This document shows, one piece after another, positions 42,685-51,556 of a DNA stretch of 64,000 nt; position 1 is the first letter of the stretch; the number at the start of each line of letters is the position of its first letter. The notes under the pieces were generated by a model that worked only from the letters and a program-made list of their open reading frames with translations, was not told the DNA's origin and did no database searches. The stretch comes from Occultella gossypii (GTDB lineage Bacteria; Actinomycetota; Actinomycetes; Actinomycetales; Beutenbergiaceae). The translations under genes and the position numbers were made by a program. Location: contig NZ_JAGSHT010000002.1 of assembly GCF_019947135.1 (NCBI RefSeq), positions 310,001 through 374,000 on the forward strand, in the 5' to 3' direction.

Positions 42685-44358
42685 CTAGGCGAGCCCGCCC
42701 ACGTACACCCCGGCGGCGCGCAGCTCGGCGATCCCGGGCAGGCTCGGCCCCGCGCCCGTCACGTCGACGCCGGTCAGCACCGGGAGGGTGGTCAGCGGCC
42801 CGACGTCCGTGAGCGGGTTCTCGCCCAGCCACAGCTCGGTCAGGGTCGGGAACACGGGGATCGACGTCAGGTCCGCGATCTGGTTCCCGGAAACGTCCAG
42901 CGTCCACAGCTGGGGGAGCGGTCCCAACGCTCCGAGGTCCGTGACCGCGTTCCCGGACAGGTCGACGTTGGTGAGGTGATCGTGACCCGCGAGCGGGCCG
43001 ACGTCGGTGATCGCGTTGTCGCCGAGGTCCACCTCGTTCAGGTTGCCCATCGACGCGAGCGGCCCGATGTCGTTGATGCCGGTGCCGCGCAGGCCGAGGT
43101 AGGCGAGCGTGTTCTGCCCCGCCAGCGGTGAGAGGTCGACCACTCGGGTCCCGGAGGCGCCGAGGTTCGTCAAAGTCGCAAGTGCCGCCAGCGGCGAGAG
43201 GTCACTGACCGGGTTGTCGGTGATCACGACGCCCCAGAGGTCCAGACCCGCCAGCGGGGTCAGGTCCGTGACGGCGTTGCCGGTGACGTCCAGGCTGGAC
43301 AGCTCGGTCAGCCTGTCGAGCCCGGACAGGTCGCTGATCGCGGCCGGGGCCGAGGTCGCGTCCGGCGTCGCGGTGTCTGGCGCGGTGGGATCTGCCGTCG
43401 TGGTGTCTGGCCCGGCGGAACCGGGGAGCCCGGGTCCGGGGCATTCCAGCGAGAGGACGTCGGCCAGGTCCGCGGCACTGACTTTGGCGCCGGTGTCGCT
43501 CACTCCCATGGTCTGCGCCACGCATCCCGCCAGCGCCGGGTCGGGGAACACCTCGGCGACGACGAGCCGGTCCCCGCGGTCGGTCCAGAGCGCGACGGCG
43601 CCCCCGACGACGAGCACGACGGCCACCCCGGCGGCGACGATCCGCGCGCGCGGATGCGGCTGCGTATCGACCCAGCCGGACTCCGCGACAGGTTCGACAG
43701 GTCCCGGTTCGTCGACGTCGGCACCGGTGACCGGTGCCTGGGCACCACTGGTCCCTGTGACCCCCGCCACCCAGGGCACGCCGAGCGCGAGCAACCCGGC
43801 GACGGCGATCACGACCGCCGTGACCAGGCCGGTGGCGTCCGTGAGCCATGCGGTGCCGGCCCTGACCCGCCAGATCGATGCCGCGGCGAAGGAGGCGGCG
43901 AACCACAGCGTGGTCAGCGCCAGCACCCCGGTGGACGAGCGCACCCAGACCCGTTCCCGGCGGGCCACACCAACCGCCGTGACCGCCCACGCCGCGGCCA
44001 CCCCGACCAGGCCGAGGGGCGCCGTCGCCGTCGTGGCCCGGGCCAACTGCCGCCAGTCCCCGGATGCGAGCCGGAGCCCGAGGAATCCGTCCGTCGCCGC
44101 GAACAGCAGCCCGGTCCCGGCCAGCACGATGCCGGCCGCGAGAAGCAGCGACGTCGAAGCGCCCGGCGCCCGCCCGCGTGACACGGTGCGTGCCGCGATC
44201 GCCAGGACGAGCGGGGACAGGCCGACCGCGGCGATCAGGAGCAACTCGGGGAGGCCGGCGGCGATCGGCGCGATGGCGGCGAGGCGGAGCACGGACAGGA
44301 TCACGGCGAGAGCGGCCACCAGGCCGGCTGCCACCCACCAGATGGTCTTCAGGGGCAC
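42685..44358 (-). CDS. Membrane protein with internalin-like leucine-rich repeats
   Basis: A 557-residue protein. The first 200 residues contain about six hydrophobic segments, and one more lies near 243-262. A Thr/Pro/Asp-rich linker (about 315-345) then leads to eight or so 22-residue leucine-rich repeats of the form L..L..L.+...NPVSDLSPLA, LGDNAITDVGPLA, LSGNAVTDLGALG (about 345-545). This repeat type is that of internalins and other protein-binding LRRs. With seven predicted segments the LRR would be outside the cell. Downstream RlmC is on the same strand 53 bases away, but the functions look unrelated. Confidence 0.85.
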   Translation of the reverse strand: MPLKTIWWVAAGLVAALAVILSVLRLAAIAPIAAGLPELLLIAAVGLSPLVLAIAARTVSRGRAPGASTSLLLAAGIVLAGTGLLFAATDGFLGLRLASGDWRQLARATTATAPLGLVGVAAAWAVTAVGVARRERVWVRSSTGVLALTTLWFAASFAAASIWRVRAGTAWLTDATGLVTAVVIAVAGLLALGVPWVAGVTGTSGAQAPVTGADVDEPGPVEPVAESGWVDTQPHPRARIVAAGVAVVLVVGGAVALWTDRGDRLVVAEVFPDPALAGCVAQTMGVSDTGAKVSAADLADVLSLECPGPGLPGSAGPDTTTADPTAPDTATPDATSAPAAISDLSGLDRLTELSSLDVTGNAVTDLTPLAGLDLWGVVITDNPVSDLSPLAALATLTNLGASGTRVVDLSPLAGQNTLAYLGLRGTGINDIGPLASMGNLNEVDLGDNAITDVGPLAGHDHLTNVDLSGNAVTDLGALGPLPQLWTLDVSGNQIADLTSIPVFPTLTELWLGENPLTDVGPLTTLPVLTGVDVTGAGPSLPGIAELRAAGVYVGGLA

Positions 44359-44525
44359 GCCGACACGCTAGCCGTTGGATGTGGTGGTCCGGTGTGCGGC
44401 CGGGCACGGACCCGGGAGTGTTCCGGAGCATTCAGGAAGGGTTCGGACGATGGTCCTATGGCGTTCCGGGTGCAGCCTGGGAAACTGGCCCAGGAACGGT
44501 TGCGGCCCGAGCGAGGGGAAACACC

Positions 44526-47375
44526 ATGCAGGCGGAGCGTCCGAGCCAGGCCGACGCGGGGCGAGCGACTGGTCCGGGGCAGCGGGTTCCCGGCCCGGAT
44601 CCGACGGTCACCGATGCGGTCGCGGTCGCTGCGACGCTGGACGTGGACCCCGCCCTCGGGCTCACCAGCGCCGAAGCCGCACGCCGGCTCGCGGCGGACG
44701 GGCCGAACGAACTGCGATCGGCGCCGGCTGTCCCGTTGTGGCGGAAGATCCTGGCCCAGTTCCAGGACCCGCTGATCTACCTGCTGCTCGTCGCGGTCGT
44801 CATCTCGCTGGTGGCGTGGCTGGTGGAGGGCGCTCACGGCCTGCCGATCGACTCGATCGTGATCACCGCCGTCGTGGCCCTGAACGCGGTCCTCGGCTTC
44901 GTCCAGGAGAACAAGGCCGAGAACGCCGTCGCCGCCCTGGCGCAGATGACCGCGGTGGCCTCGACCGTGCTCCGGGACGGGGAGCTCAAGTCCGTGCCGT
45001 CCGCCGATCTGGTCCGCGGGGACGTGCTTGTGCTCGGCGAGGGCGACGCCGTCGGCGCCGACGCCAGACTGCTCCGGGCCAGCGCGCTGCGGATCGCGGA
45101 GGCGTCGCTGACCGGGGAGAGCGAGGCGGTCCTGAAGGATCCGGCCGTGCTCGCGGAGCCCGCGCCGCTCGGGGACCGGCTGAACATGGTGTTCAAGGGC
45201 ACGGCCGTCGCTCAGGGGACCGGCCGTGCCATCGTGACCGGAACCGCGATGGACACCGAGATGGGCTCCATCGCGGACATGCTCGACGCGACGGTCGAGG
45301 AGGACAGCCCGCTCGAGAAGGACCTGGACGGGGTGTCCCGGCTGCTCGGTCTCACGGTGATCATCATCGCGATCGTGGTCATGGTGGTCACGGCCCTCGT
45401 GAACCAGGTCAGCACCCCCAGCGAGTTCGTGACCGTGCTGCTGCTCGGTGTCTCGCTGGCAGTGGCCGCCGTTCCCGAAGGACTACCGGCGATCCTGTCC
45501 GTGGTGCTCGCCATCGGCGTGCAGCGGATGGCGCGAGAGAACGCCGTCGTGAAGCGGCTGCACTCGGTGGAGACCCTGGGATCCGCCTCCGTGATCGCCT
45601 CGGACAAGACCGGCACGCTCACGAAGAACGAGATGACGGTCGAGCGGGTGGTCACCGCCTCGGGTCGGGTCGAACTGACCGGCGTGGGCTACGCGCCCGA
45701 CGGCGAGGCCCTCACCGAGGGCCTGCCGGTCACCGACACCGCGCTGCTGCACGAGGCGCGCATGGTGCTGGGCGGCGGGTCGCTGTCGAACGACGCGCAG
45801 CTGACCGAGACCGGTGGCACCTGGCAGATCCAGGGCGATCCGACCGAGGCCGCGTTCCTCGTGGCCGCCTACAAGCTCGAGGGCACCAGGGACGCCGTCG
45901 CCGAGTTCCAGCGCGAGGCCGAGGTGCCGTTCACCTCCGAGCGCAAGCGGATGACCACCCAACAGTTCCGTGCCTCGGAGGACGCGCACGGCATCGTCAC
46001 CAAGGGAGCCCCGGACGTGCTCCTGGGCCTGTGCAACCGGGTCCAGGTGGGCGAGGAGGTCGTCGAACTGACGGCGCAGCGCCGGGCCCAGGCCCTTGCC
46101 GACGTCGAGGACCTCTCCGCCGCGGCCCTGCGCACCCTGGGTGTCGCCTACCGGCGGCTCGACGAGAAGGACGACGACGTCCTCGACGAGAGCGACGAGC
46201 GGGACCTGATCTACCTCGGCGTGGTCGGCATCATCGACCCACCGCGACCGGAGGCCGCGGTGGCGGTGCGCGAGGCGCAGCGCGCCGGGATCCGGACGAT
46301 CATGATCACCGGGGACCACCCGAGCACCGCGGCCCGGATCGCCGCGGACCTCGGCATCGTGGAGAGCGGTGCGCGCGCCGTCACCGGGGCCGAGCTGGAC
46401 GAGCTCGACGGCGAAGGACTGCGGGACGTCACCCGCGAGGTCAGCGTGTACGCGCGGGTCGCGCCGAAGAACAAGAACGACATCGTCGACGCGCTCCAGG
46501 CCGACGGCCAGGTGGTCGCCATGACCGGCGACGGGGTCAACGACGCGCCCGCTCTGAAGTCCGCGGACATCGGCGTCGCCATGGGGATCACCGGGACGGA
46601 GGTCACCAAGGAGGCGAGCAAGATGATCCTCGGCGACGACAACTTCGCCACGATCGTCTCCGCGGTGCGCCAGGGCCGGGTCATCTTCGAGAACATCAAG
46701 AAGTTCCTGCGCTACCTGCTCTCGTCCAACATGGGGGAGGTCTTCACCGTCTTCCTCGGCGTGGTGTTCGCCGGTGCCATCGGTCTGACGGACGCCTCCA
46801 CCGACGCCGTCGTGGTGCCGCTGCTCGCCACCCAGATCCTTTGGATCAACCTGGTCACCGACTCCGGGCCGGCGCTGGCGATGGGGGTGGATCCCGAGGT
46901 GGACGACGTGATGGCGCGGCGGCCCCGGCCGCTCACCGAGAAGATCATCGACTCGCGGATGTGGATCGGCATCCTCAGCGTCGGGCTCGTGATGGGTCTG
47001 ATCACGCTGCTCACGATCGACATCTTCCTGCCCGGGGGTTTGATCGCGGGCGGCGACGATACGCTCGACGTGGCCAGGACCGCCGGGTTCACCACGCTGG
47101 TGCTCGCCCAGTTGTTCAACGCGTTCAACTCCCGGTCGGAGACCACGAGCGCGTTCTCCCACGCGTTCACGAACAAGTGGCTGTGGGGGGCGGTCGCGTT
47201 GGCGTTCGTGCTGCAGCTGGCGATCGTGGAGATCCCGTTCCTGCAGGTGGCCTTCGGGACCGCGTCGCTCGACCTCGCGCACTGGTTGGTCTGCCTCGCG
47301 ATGGCCTCGTCGGTGCTCTGGTTCGACGAGATCCGCAAGGTGGTGCTGCGGGCGAAGGACGCACGCAAGGGCTGA
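44526..47375 (+). CDS. P-type cation ATPase (calcium-transporting, P2 type)
   Basis: A 949-residue ion pump. Actuator motif LTGES near 195, phosphorylation motif DKTGTLTKNE with Asp360, nucleotide-binding KGAPDVLLGLC, and hinge MTGDGVNDAPALKSADIGVAMGITGTEVTKEAS in outline near 666. Membrane helix 4 has VPEGLPAI (the PEGLP motif of Ca2+ pumps) and helix 6 has ILWINLVTDSGPALAMG, with Asn and Asp at Ca2+-site positions. Ten membrane segments are likely. It probably exports Ca2+ (or Mn2+) using ATP. ATG 44526 follows GAGGGGAAACACC; it is divergent from the LRR gene. Confidence 0.93.
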   Translation: MQAERPSQADAGRATGPGQRVPGPDPTVTDAVAVAATLDVDPALGLTSAEAARRLAADGPNELRSAPAVPLWRKILAQFQDPLIYLLLVAVVISLVAWLVEGAHGLPIDSIVITAVVALNAVLGFVQENKAENAVAALAQMTAVASTVLRDGELKSVPSADLVRGDVLVLGEGDAVGADARLLRASALRIAEASLTGESEAVLKDPAVLAEPAPLGDRLNMVFKGTAVAQGTGRAIVTGTAMDTEMGSIADMLDATVEEDSPLEKDLDGVSRLLGLTVIIIAIVVMVVTALVNQVSTPSEFVTVLLLGVSLAVAAVPEGLPAILSVVLAIGVQRMARENAVVKRLHSVETLGSASVIASDKTGTLTKNEMTVERVVTASGRVELTGVGYAPDGEALTEGLPVTDTALLHEARMVLGGGSLSNDAQLTETGGTWQIQGDPTEAAFLVAAYKLEGTRDAVAEFQREAEVPFTSERKRMTTQQFRASEDAHGIVTKGAPDVLLGLCNRVQVGEEVVELTAQRRAQALADVEDLSAAALRTLGVAYRRLDEKDDDVLDESDERDLIYLGVVGIIDPPRPEAAVAVREAQRAGIRTIMITGDHPSTAARIAADLGIVESGARAVTGAELDELDGEGLRDVTREVSVYARVAPKNKNDIVDALQADGQVVAMTGDGVNDAPALKSADIGVAMGITGTEVTKEASKMILGDDNFATIVSAVRQGRVIFENIKKFLRYLLSSNMGEVFTVFLGVVFAGAIGLTDASTDAVVVPLLATQILWINLVTDSGPALAMGVDPEVDDVMARRPRPLTEKIIDSRMWIGILSVGLVMGLITLLTIDIFLPGGLIAGGDDTLDVARTAGFTTLVLAQLFNAFNSRSETTSAFSHAFTNKWLWGAVALAFVLQLAIVEIPFLQVAFGTASLDLAHWLVCLAMASSVLWFDEIRKVVLRAKDARKG

Positions 47376-47459
47376 CGCGGTCGACGGCGGACGGCTGGGT
47401 ACCGCGGACGGCGGTGGGCGGTCGTGGGTTGCGCGGTCCCGGCTGGCAGACTGCGGGAC

Positions 47460-50225
47460 GTGCCCCCCGAACCGATCGCCCGGCTGCTGGCCACGCCACC
47501 GGACTACCCGGTCGTGGCCGGGCTGCCCGACGTCGTCGCTGCCGCCCGCCACCGAGGCGTCGCCGTCGTGCAGGCGCCGCCCGGGACGGGCAAGACCACG
47601 CTCGTGCCGCCCGCGTTGGCGGCAGCCGTCCCGGGCCGGATCGTGGTCACCCAGCCCCGTCGGATCGCGGCGCGGGCGGCGGCGCGACGGTTGGCCGGGC
47701 TGCTCGGCGAGGGTCTCGGCCAGACCGTCGGGTACAGCGTGCGGGGCGATCGGCACGTCGGCCCAGGCACCCGGATCGAGTTCGTCACCACCGGTCTGCT
47801 GTTGCGCCGCCTGCAGGCCGACCCCGACCTACCAGGCGTCGGCGCCGTCATCCTCGACGAGGTTCACGAACGGCAGCTCGACGCGGACCTGACCCTGGCC
47901 CTGTGCGTGGACGTGCGCACGAACCTGCGCGAGGACCTGCCCGTGATCGCCATGTCCGCCACGGTGGCCGCCGAACTGACGGCGCAAGCCCTCGGCGGGA
48001 CCGACCCCGCCGGCCCGGCGCCCGTGATCACCGTGCCCGGCATCCTGCACCCGGTCAGGGAGCACTGGAAGCCGCCACCCACCCGGGTGGCCCGCACGGA
48101 CGAGCGGGGCATCACCAGGCCCTTCCTCGAGCATGTGGCCGCCACCGCCCGCATGGCACTGGCGGACACCGACGGCGACATCCTGGTGTTCGTCCCCGGC
48201 GCCTACGAAGTGGACACGGTCTGCCGGTCGCTCGCCGGTGCCGGCGGCGTCGGAGCCGACGTGCGGCCGCTGCACGGCCGCCTCTCGGGCGAGCAGCAGG
48301 ACCTCGCCCTCAACCCGGGTCCGCGGCGGCGGGTCGTCGTGTCGACGGCGGTGGCCGAGTCCTCGTTGACCGTGCCCGGGGTGCGGGTGGTCGTCGACGC
48401 GGGCTTCGCCCGCCGGCCGCGCACCGATCACCGGCGCGGCCTGGCTGGGCTGGTCACCACCTGGGCGAGCCGTGCGGAGACCGAGCAGCGCGCCGGCCGC
48501 GCCGGGCGGGAGGGACCGGGGGCGGTCTACCGGTGCTGGTCCCAGGGCGATCACGCCCGGCTGGATGCGCACCCGGTGCCGGAGATCCAGACCGCCGACC
48601 TGACCGCGTTCGCCCTGGAGCTCGCCTGCTGGGGCAGCCCCGACGGCGCGGGCCTGGCCCTCCTCGACGAACCACCGCCGACGGCGCTGGCGGCCGCCCG
48701 CGAGACGCTCACCGGACTCGGCGCGCTCGACACCGACGGGCGGCTCACCGAGCGCGGGCGGGCCATCTCGGCGGTCGGCACCGATCCACGGCTGGCGCGG
48801 GCGCTCCTCGATGCGAGTGCCGCTGTCGGCGCTCGGCGCGCTGCGGAGGTGGTGGCCATGCTGGCCGAGGACACCCGCGCCCCCGGCGGTGACCTCGTCG
48901 CCGCGCTACGTGCCCTTCGGCGCGGCGGTCCCGCCACGCGTGCCTGGCGGGACCAGGCAGACCGGTTGGCGCGGCGGGTCGGAAGGCGGCCGGGCAAGCC
49001 AGCCCTGCGGTCGACCGCGGCCGGCGAGACGCATGAGCCCACTGCCCGCGAGGCGCGTGAGCCCGCTGCGGCCGGCGAGACGCATGAGCCCGCCGCGGCC
49101 GGCGAGACCTCCAAGGCGGCTGGCCGCGGCTCCCCGGGTGCACGCGCAACCACGACCGGGGCCGCGCAGTCGGCCGGCCTCGGTGGCACGGGTGCGGGCG
49201 ACAGGCGAGGTAGCGGCGTCGAGCCGCCCGGGCTCGCCTTCGGTGGTGACCTCGCCCTCGGTGACGACCTCGCCGTCGGGCTCGTGGTCGCCTTGGCCCA
49301 CCCCGACCGGATCGCCCGACGTCGCCCGAACTCGACCGCCTACCTGATGGCGTCCGGCACCGGCGCGAGCCTCCCGGACGGTGCCCTGGCCGGCCTCGAG
49401 TGGCTGGCGGTGGCCGACGCGGACCGGACACCCGGGCGACGGGACGCGACCATCCGATCCGCAGCGCCGCTGGACGCGGACCTGGCTCGCCTGGCGGCGC
49501 CGGCGCTGCTCCGGTCGCAGACGCGGGTGACCTGGGAGCGCGGCCGCGTCGTCGCCCGGCGCGGTGAGTGGCTCGGCGCCATCGAGCTCTCCTCGGCCCC
49601 GGTGCCCGACCCTGCCCCCGAGCTCGTACGCGCCGCCGTGCGGGAGGGCATCGCGGCCGAAGGGCTCGGCGTGCTGCGCTGGACGGACGCGGGCCGCGCC
49701 CTGCGGGCAAGACTCCGGTTCCTCCGTGCCGCGATGGGGGAGCCGTGGCCGGACGTCTCCGACGAGGCACTGCTGCGTGGCCTGGACTCCTGGCTGGGCC
49801 CCGACCTGGCCCGGGTCCGTGGCACCGGTGCACTGGCCCGGATCGACACCCTCGCCGCGCTGCGGCGGCTGCTCCCGTGGCCGGAGGCGACGCACCTTGA
49901 GGAGTGGGCGCCCGAGCGGGTCAAGGTACCGAGCGGCTCATCGATCCGGGTCGACTACTCGGCCGATCAACCGGTCGTCGCGGTGAAGCTGCAGGAGGCC
50001 TTCGGCTGGCACCCGCCGCTGCTCGCCCGCGGACGGGTCGGACTCCTGGTGCACCTGCTTTCGCCGGCCGGCCGGCCGGCCGCCATCACCGGGGACCTGG
50101 ACTCGTTCTGGGACACGGGGTACCCGCAGGTGCGCGCGGACCTGCGCGGCCGCTACCCCAAGCACGCGTGGCCCGAGGACCCGCGTACGGCAACGGCACA
50201 CCGGGGCACCTCCCGGCGGTCCTAG
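47460..50225 (+). CDS. hrpB: ATP-dependent helicase HrpB
   Basis: A 921-residue DEAH-type helicase. Motif I APPGTGKTT is at 39-47, motif II DEVH at 133-136 (the HrpB variant), motif III MSATV, and motif VI TEQRAGRAGR with the Arg finger. Helicase C-terminal, HA2-like and the HrpB-specific C-terminal domain (SSIRVDYSADQPVVAVKLQEAFGW in outline) follow. Between HA2 and the C-terminal part a repetitive Ala/Glu/Gly/Pro stretch (about 518-570) is inserted. The start is GTG 47460, with CAGACT seven bases upstream and no ribosome site. Substrate and role of HrpB are not well defined. Confidence 0.93.
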   Translation: MPPEPIARLLATPPDYPVVAGLPDVVAAARHRGVAVVQAPPGTGKTTLVPPALAAAVPGRIVVTQPRRIAARAAARRLAGLLGEGLGQTVGYSVRGDRHVGPGTRIEFVTTGLLLRRLQADPDLPGVGAVILDEVHERQLDADLTLALCVDVRTNLREDLPVIAMSATVAAELTAQALGGTDPAGPAPVITVPGILHPVREHWKPPPTRVARTDERGITRPFLEHVAATARMALADTDGDILVFVPGAYEVDTVCRSLAGAGGVGADVRPLHGRLSGEQQDLALNPGPRRRVVVSTAVAESSLTVPGVRVVVDAGFARRPRTDHRRGLAGLVTTWASRAETEQRAGRAGREGPGAVYRCWSQGDHARLDAHPVPEIQTADLTAFALELACWGSPDGAGLALLDEPPPTALAAARETLTGLGALDTDGRLTERGRAISAVGTDPRLARALLDASAAVGARRAAEVVAMLAEDTRAPGGDLVAALRALRRGGPATRAWRDQADRLARRVGRRPGKPALRSTAAGETHEPTAREAREPAAAGETHEPAAAGETSKAAGRGSPGARATTTGAAQSAGLGGTGAGDRRGSGVEPPGLAFGGDLALGDDLAVGLVVALAHPDRIARRRPNSTAYLMASGTGASLPDGALAGLEWLAVADADRTPGRRDATIRSAAPLDADLARLAAPALLRSQTRVTWERGRVVARRGEWLGAIELSSAPVPDPAPELVRAAVREGIAAEGLGVLRWTDAGRALRARLRFLRAAMGEPWPDVSDEALLRGLDSWLGPDLARVRGTGALARIDTLAALRRLLPWPEATHLEEWAPERVKVPSGSSIRVDYSADQPVVAVKLQEAFGWHPPLLARGRVGLLVHLLSPAGRPAAITGDLDSFWDTGYPQVRADLRGRYPKHAWPEDPRTATAHRGTSRRS
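49017..49108 (+). repeat. In-frame repeats inside hrpB
   Basis: GCGGCCGGCGAGAC starts at 49017, 49068 and 49095; the first two copies extend to 24 identical bases. They encode AAGETHEP-type octads. Spacings are 51 and 27 bases, multiples of three, so copy-number change would keep the frame. Confidence 0.8.
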
Positions 50226-50428
50226 CGGCGCGGATGCCGGCACCGGCACCGGCAGCGGCAGCGGCGCCGGCATCCGTCCGGGCGGCCCAGTGGACGATCG
50301 GTACGGCAGTCGTCATCCGGAGGATGAACGGACGGCGTCGGCGGCCCCTGGCCCGGGGTCCTGTCCACGATCCGGACGAAATGGTCGCGCGCGCTCGTGC
50401 GCCGGCGCGCCGTCCTACGCTCGACGGC

Positions 50429-51007
50429 GTGAGTGAGGACCTGCTGCTACGTGCCGCCGCCATCGTGGTGCTTCTGGCGGTCGCGAGCGTCGGCTGGCGG
50501 CTCGCGACCCGCAGGCGCGGCGAGCTGCGCCCGACTCACGCGAACCGTACCGCCACGCGCGGCAGGAGAGACCGGCGCAGCCGCGGCACGACCGAGGGAT
50601 CGCAGACGCTGGAGCGGGTACGCGAGGTCGTCGCTGTGACGCCTGGCACCGGTGCCACGGTGGTGCAGGTCTCCTCCGAGTACTGCAGCCCGTGCCGTCG
50701 CAGCGCCGGGCTGTGGTCCGAGCTGGCCGCCTCGGAGCCCGCGCTGTCCTTCGTCGAGGTCGACGGCGGCGCGCACCTCGACCTGACCCGGCGGTTCGCG
50801 GTCCTGAGCACGCCGACGTCGCTGCTGTTCGACTCGACCGGCGCGTTCGTCGGCCGGATCGGTGGCGCGCCCACTCGCGCTCAGGCGGCCCGCGCACTCC
50901 AGAGCCTCATCGAGGGCAACCCTGGCGCCGGCGCACTCATCGACGCCCGTCCGAGACCAGGCACCGCATCCCGCACCGCCACTGATCAGATCGGAGCACC
51001 TCGATGA
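50429..51007 (+). CDS. Membrane-anchored thioredoxin-like protein
   Basis: About 192 residues. An N-terminal membrane segment (about 6-22) is followed by a basic linker and a thioredoxin domain (about 65-175) with the redox motif CSPC at 86-89 (VQVSSEYCSPCRRS) and the cis-Pro in STPTSLLFD. The N-terminal anchor places the domain probably outside the cytoplasmic membrane, but the basic linker could mean the reverse. The start is GTG 50429, with TACGCT seven bases upstream, pointing to a leaderless transcript. It overlaps the DUF4395 gene (ATGA). The preceding 203-base gap (50226-50428) holds no other gene. Confidence 0.88.
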   Translation: MSEDLLLRAAAIVVLLAVASVGWRLATRRRGELRPTHANRTATRGRRDRRSRGTTEGSQTLERVREVVAVTPGTGATVVQVSSEYCSPCRRSAGLWSELAASEPALSFVEVDGGAHLDLTRRFAVLSTPTSLLFDSTGAFVGRIGGAPTRAQAARALQSLIEGNPGAGALIDARPRPGTASRTATDQIGAPR

Positions 51008-51468
51008 CGACTGCCCCCGACGACACCGAACGAGCCGCGGGTATCGACCCACGCGGACCCAGGTTCGGCGCCGCCCTCACGGCCATCCTGCTGATCGCCA
51101 CGATCCTGGCCGGCGACTCGCAGGCGGGACTGATCCTGCTCGCCGTCGTGGTCGCATCGTTCGCGCTCGGCGTCGCCCGGGGGATCCAGGGCACGTGGCA
51201 GGGCCTGCTGTACGCGTCGCTGCTACGTCCCCGCTTGGCCCCGCCGACCGAGCGTGAGGACCCCGCGCCACCACGCTTCGCCCAGCTCGTCGGCCTCATC
51301 ATCACCGGTGTCGGCCTCGTCCTCGGGCTGCTCGGCGTCGGGTGGGCGGTGACCGTGTTCGCGGCCGTGGCGCTCGTCGCAGCGTTCCTGAACGCGGCCT
51401 TCGGGCTGTGCCTCGGATGCGAGATGTACCTCCTCGGGCGGCGACTGCGCCCGAGCCGGGTGGCCTGA
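51004..51468 (+). CDS. DUF4395 membrane protein
   Basis: A 154-residue protein with four membrane segments. GIDPRGPRFGAALTAILL near the N-terminus and FGLCLGCEMYLLGRRL at the C-terminus are the DUF4395 hallmarks; the CLGC pair in the last helix is a candidate redox-active disulfide. Coupled by ATGA to the thioredoxin gene, an arrangement common in actinomycetes, suggesting a membrane electron-transfer partner for the thioredoxin (inference). Confidence 0.9.
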   Translation: MTTAPDDTERAAGIDPRGPRFGAALTAILLIATILAGDSQAGLILLAVVVASFALGVARGIQGTWQGLLYASLLRPRLAPPTEREDPAPPRFAQLVGLIITGVGLVLGLLGVGWAVTVFAAVALVAAFLNAAFGLCLGCEMYLLGRRLRPSRVA

Positions 51469-51556
51469 GTCATGCCTCACGGCTCACGGTGCCGCGCGGC
51501 GACCCGGCCGCACCACCACGGGCGCCGGTTGCGCACCCAGCGGGTCCGCTCGGGGC

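Noticed and set aside
45483-47756. 757-codon open frame on the minus strand across the P-type ATPase gene
   Set aside because: Antisense shadow caused by high GC content. The translation is rich in Arg, Gly, His and Asp with no motif, while the + strand has all P-type ATPase motifs.
44375-48892. Very long + strand open frame (over 1500 codons) spanning two genes
   Set aside because: It is out of frame with both the ATPase and hrpB, is Arg/Gly-rich and has no domain; a GC-driven shadow.
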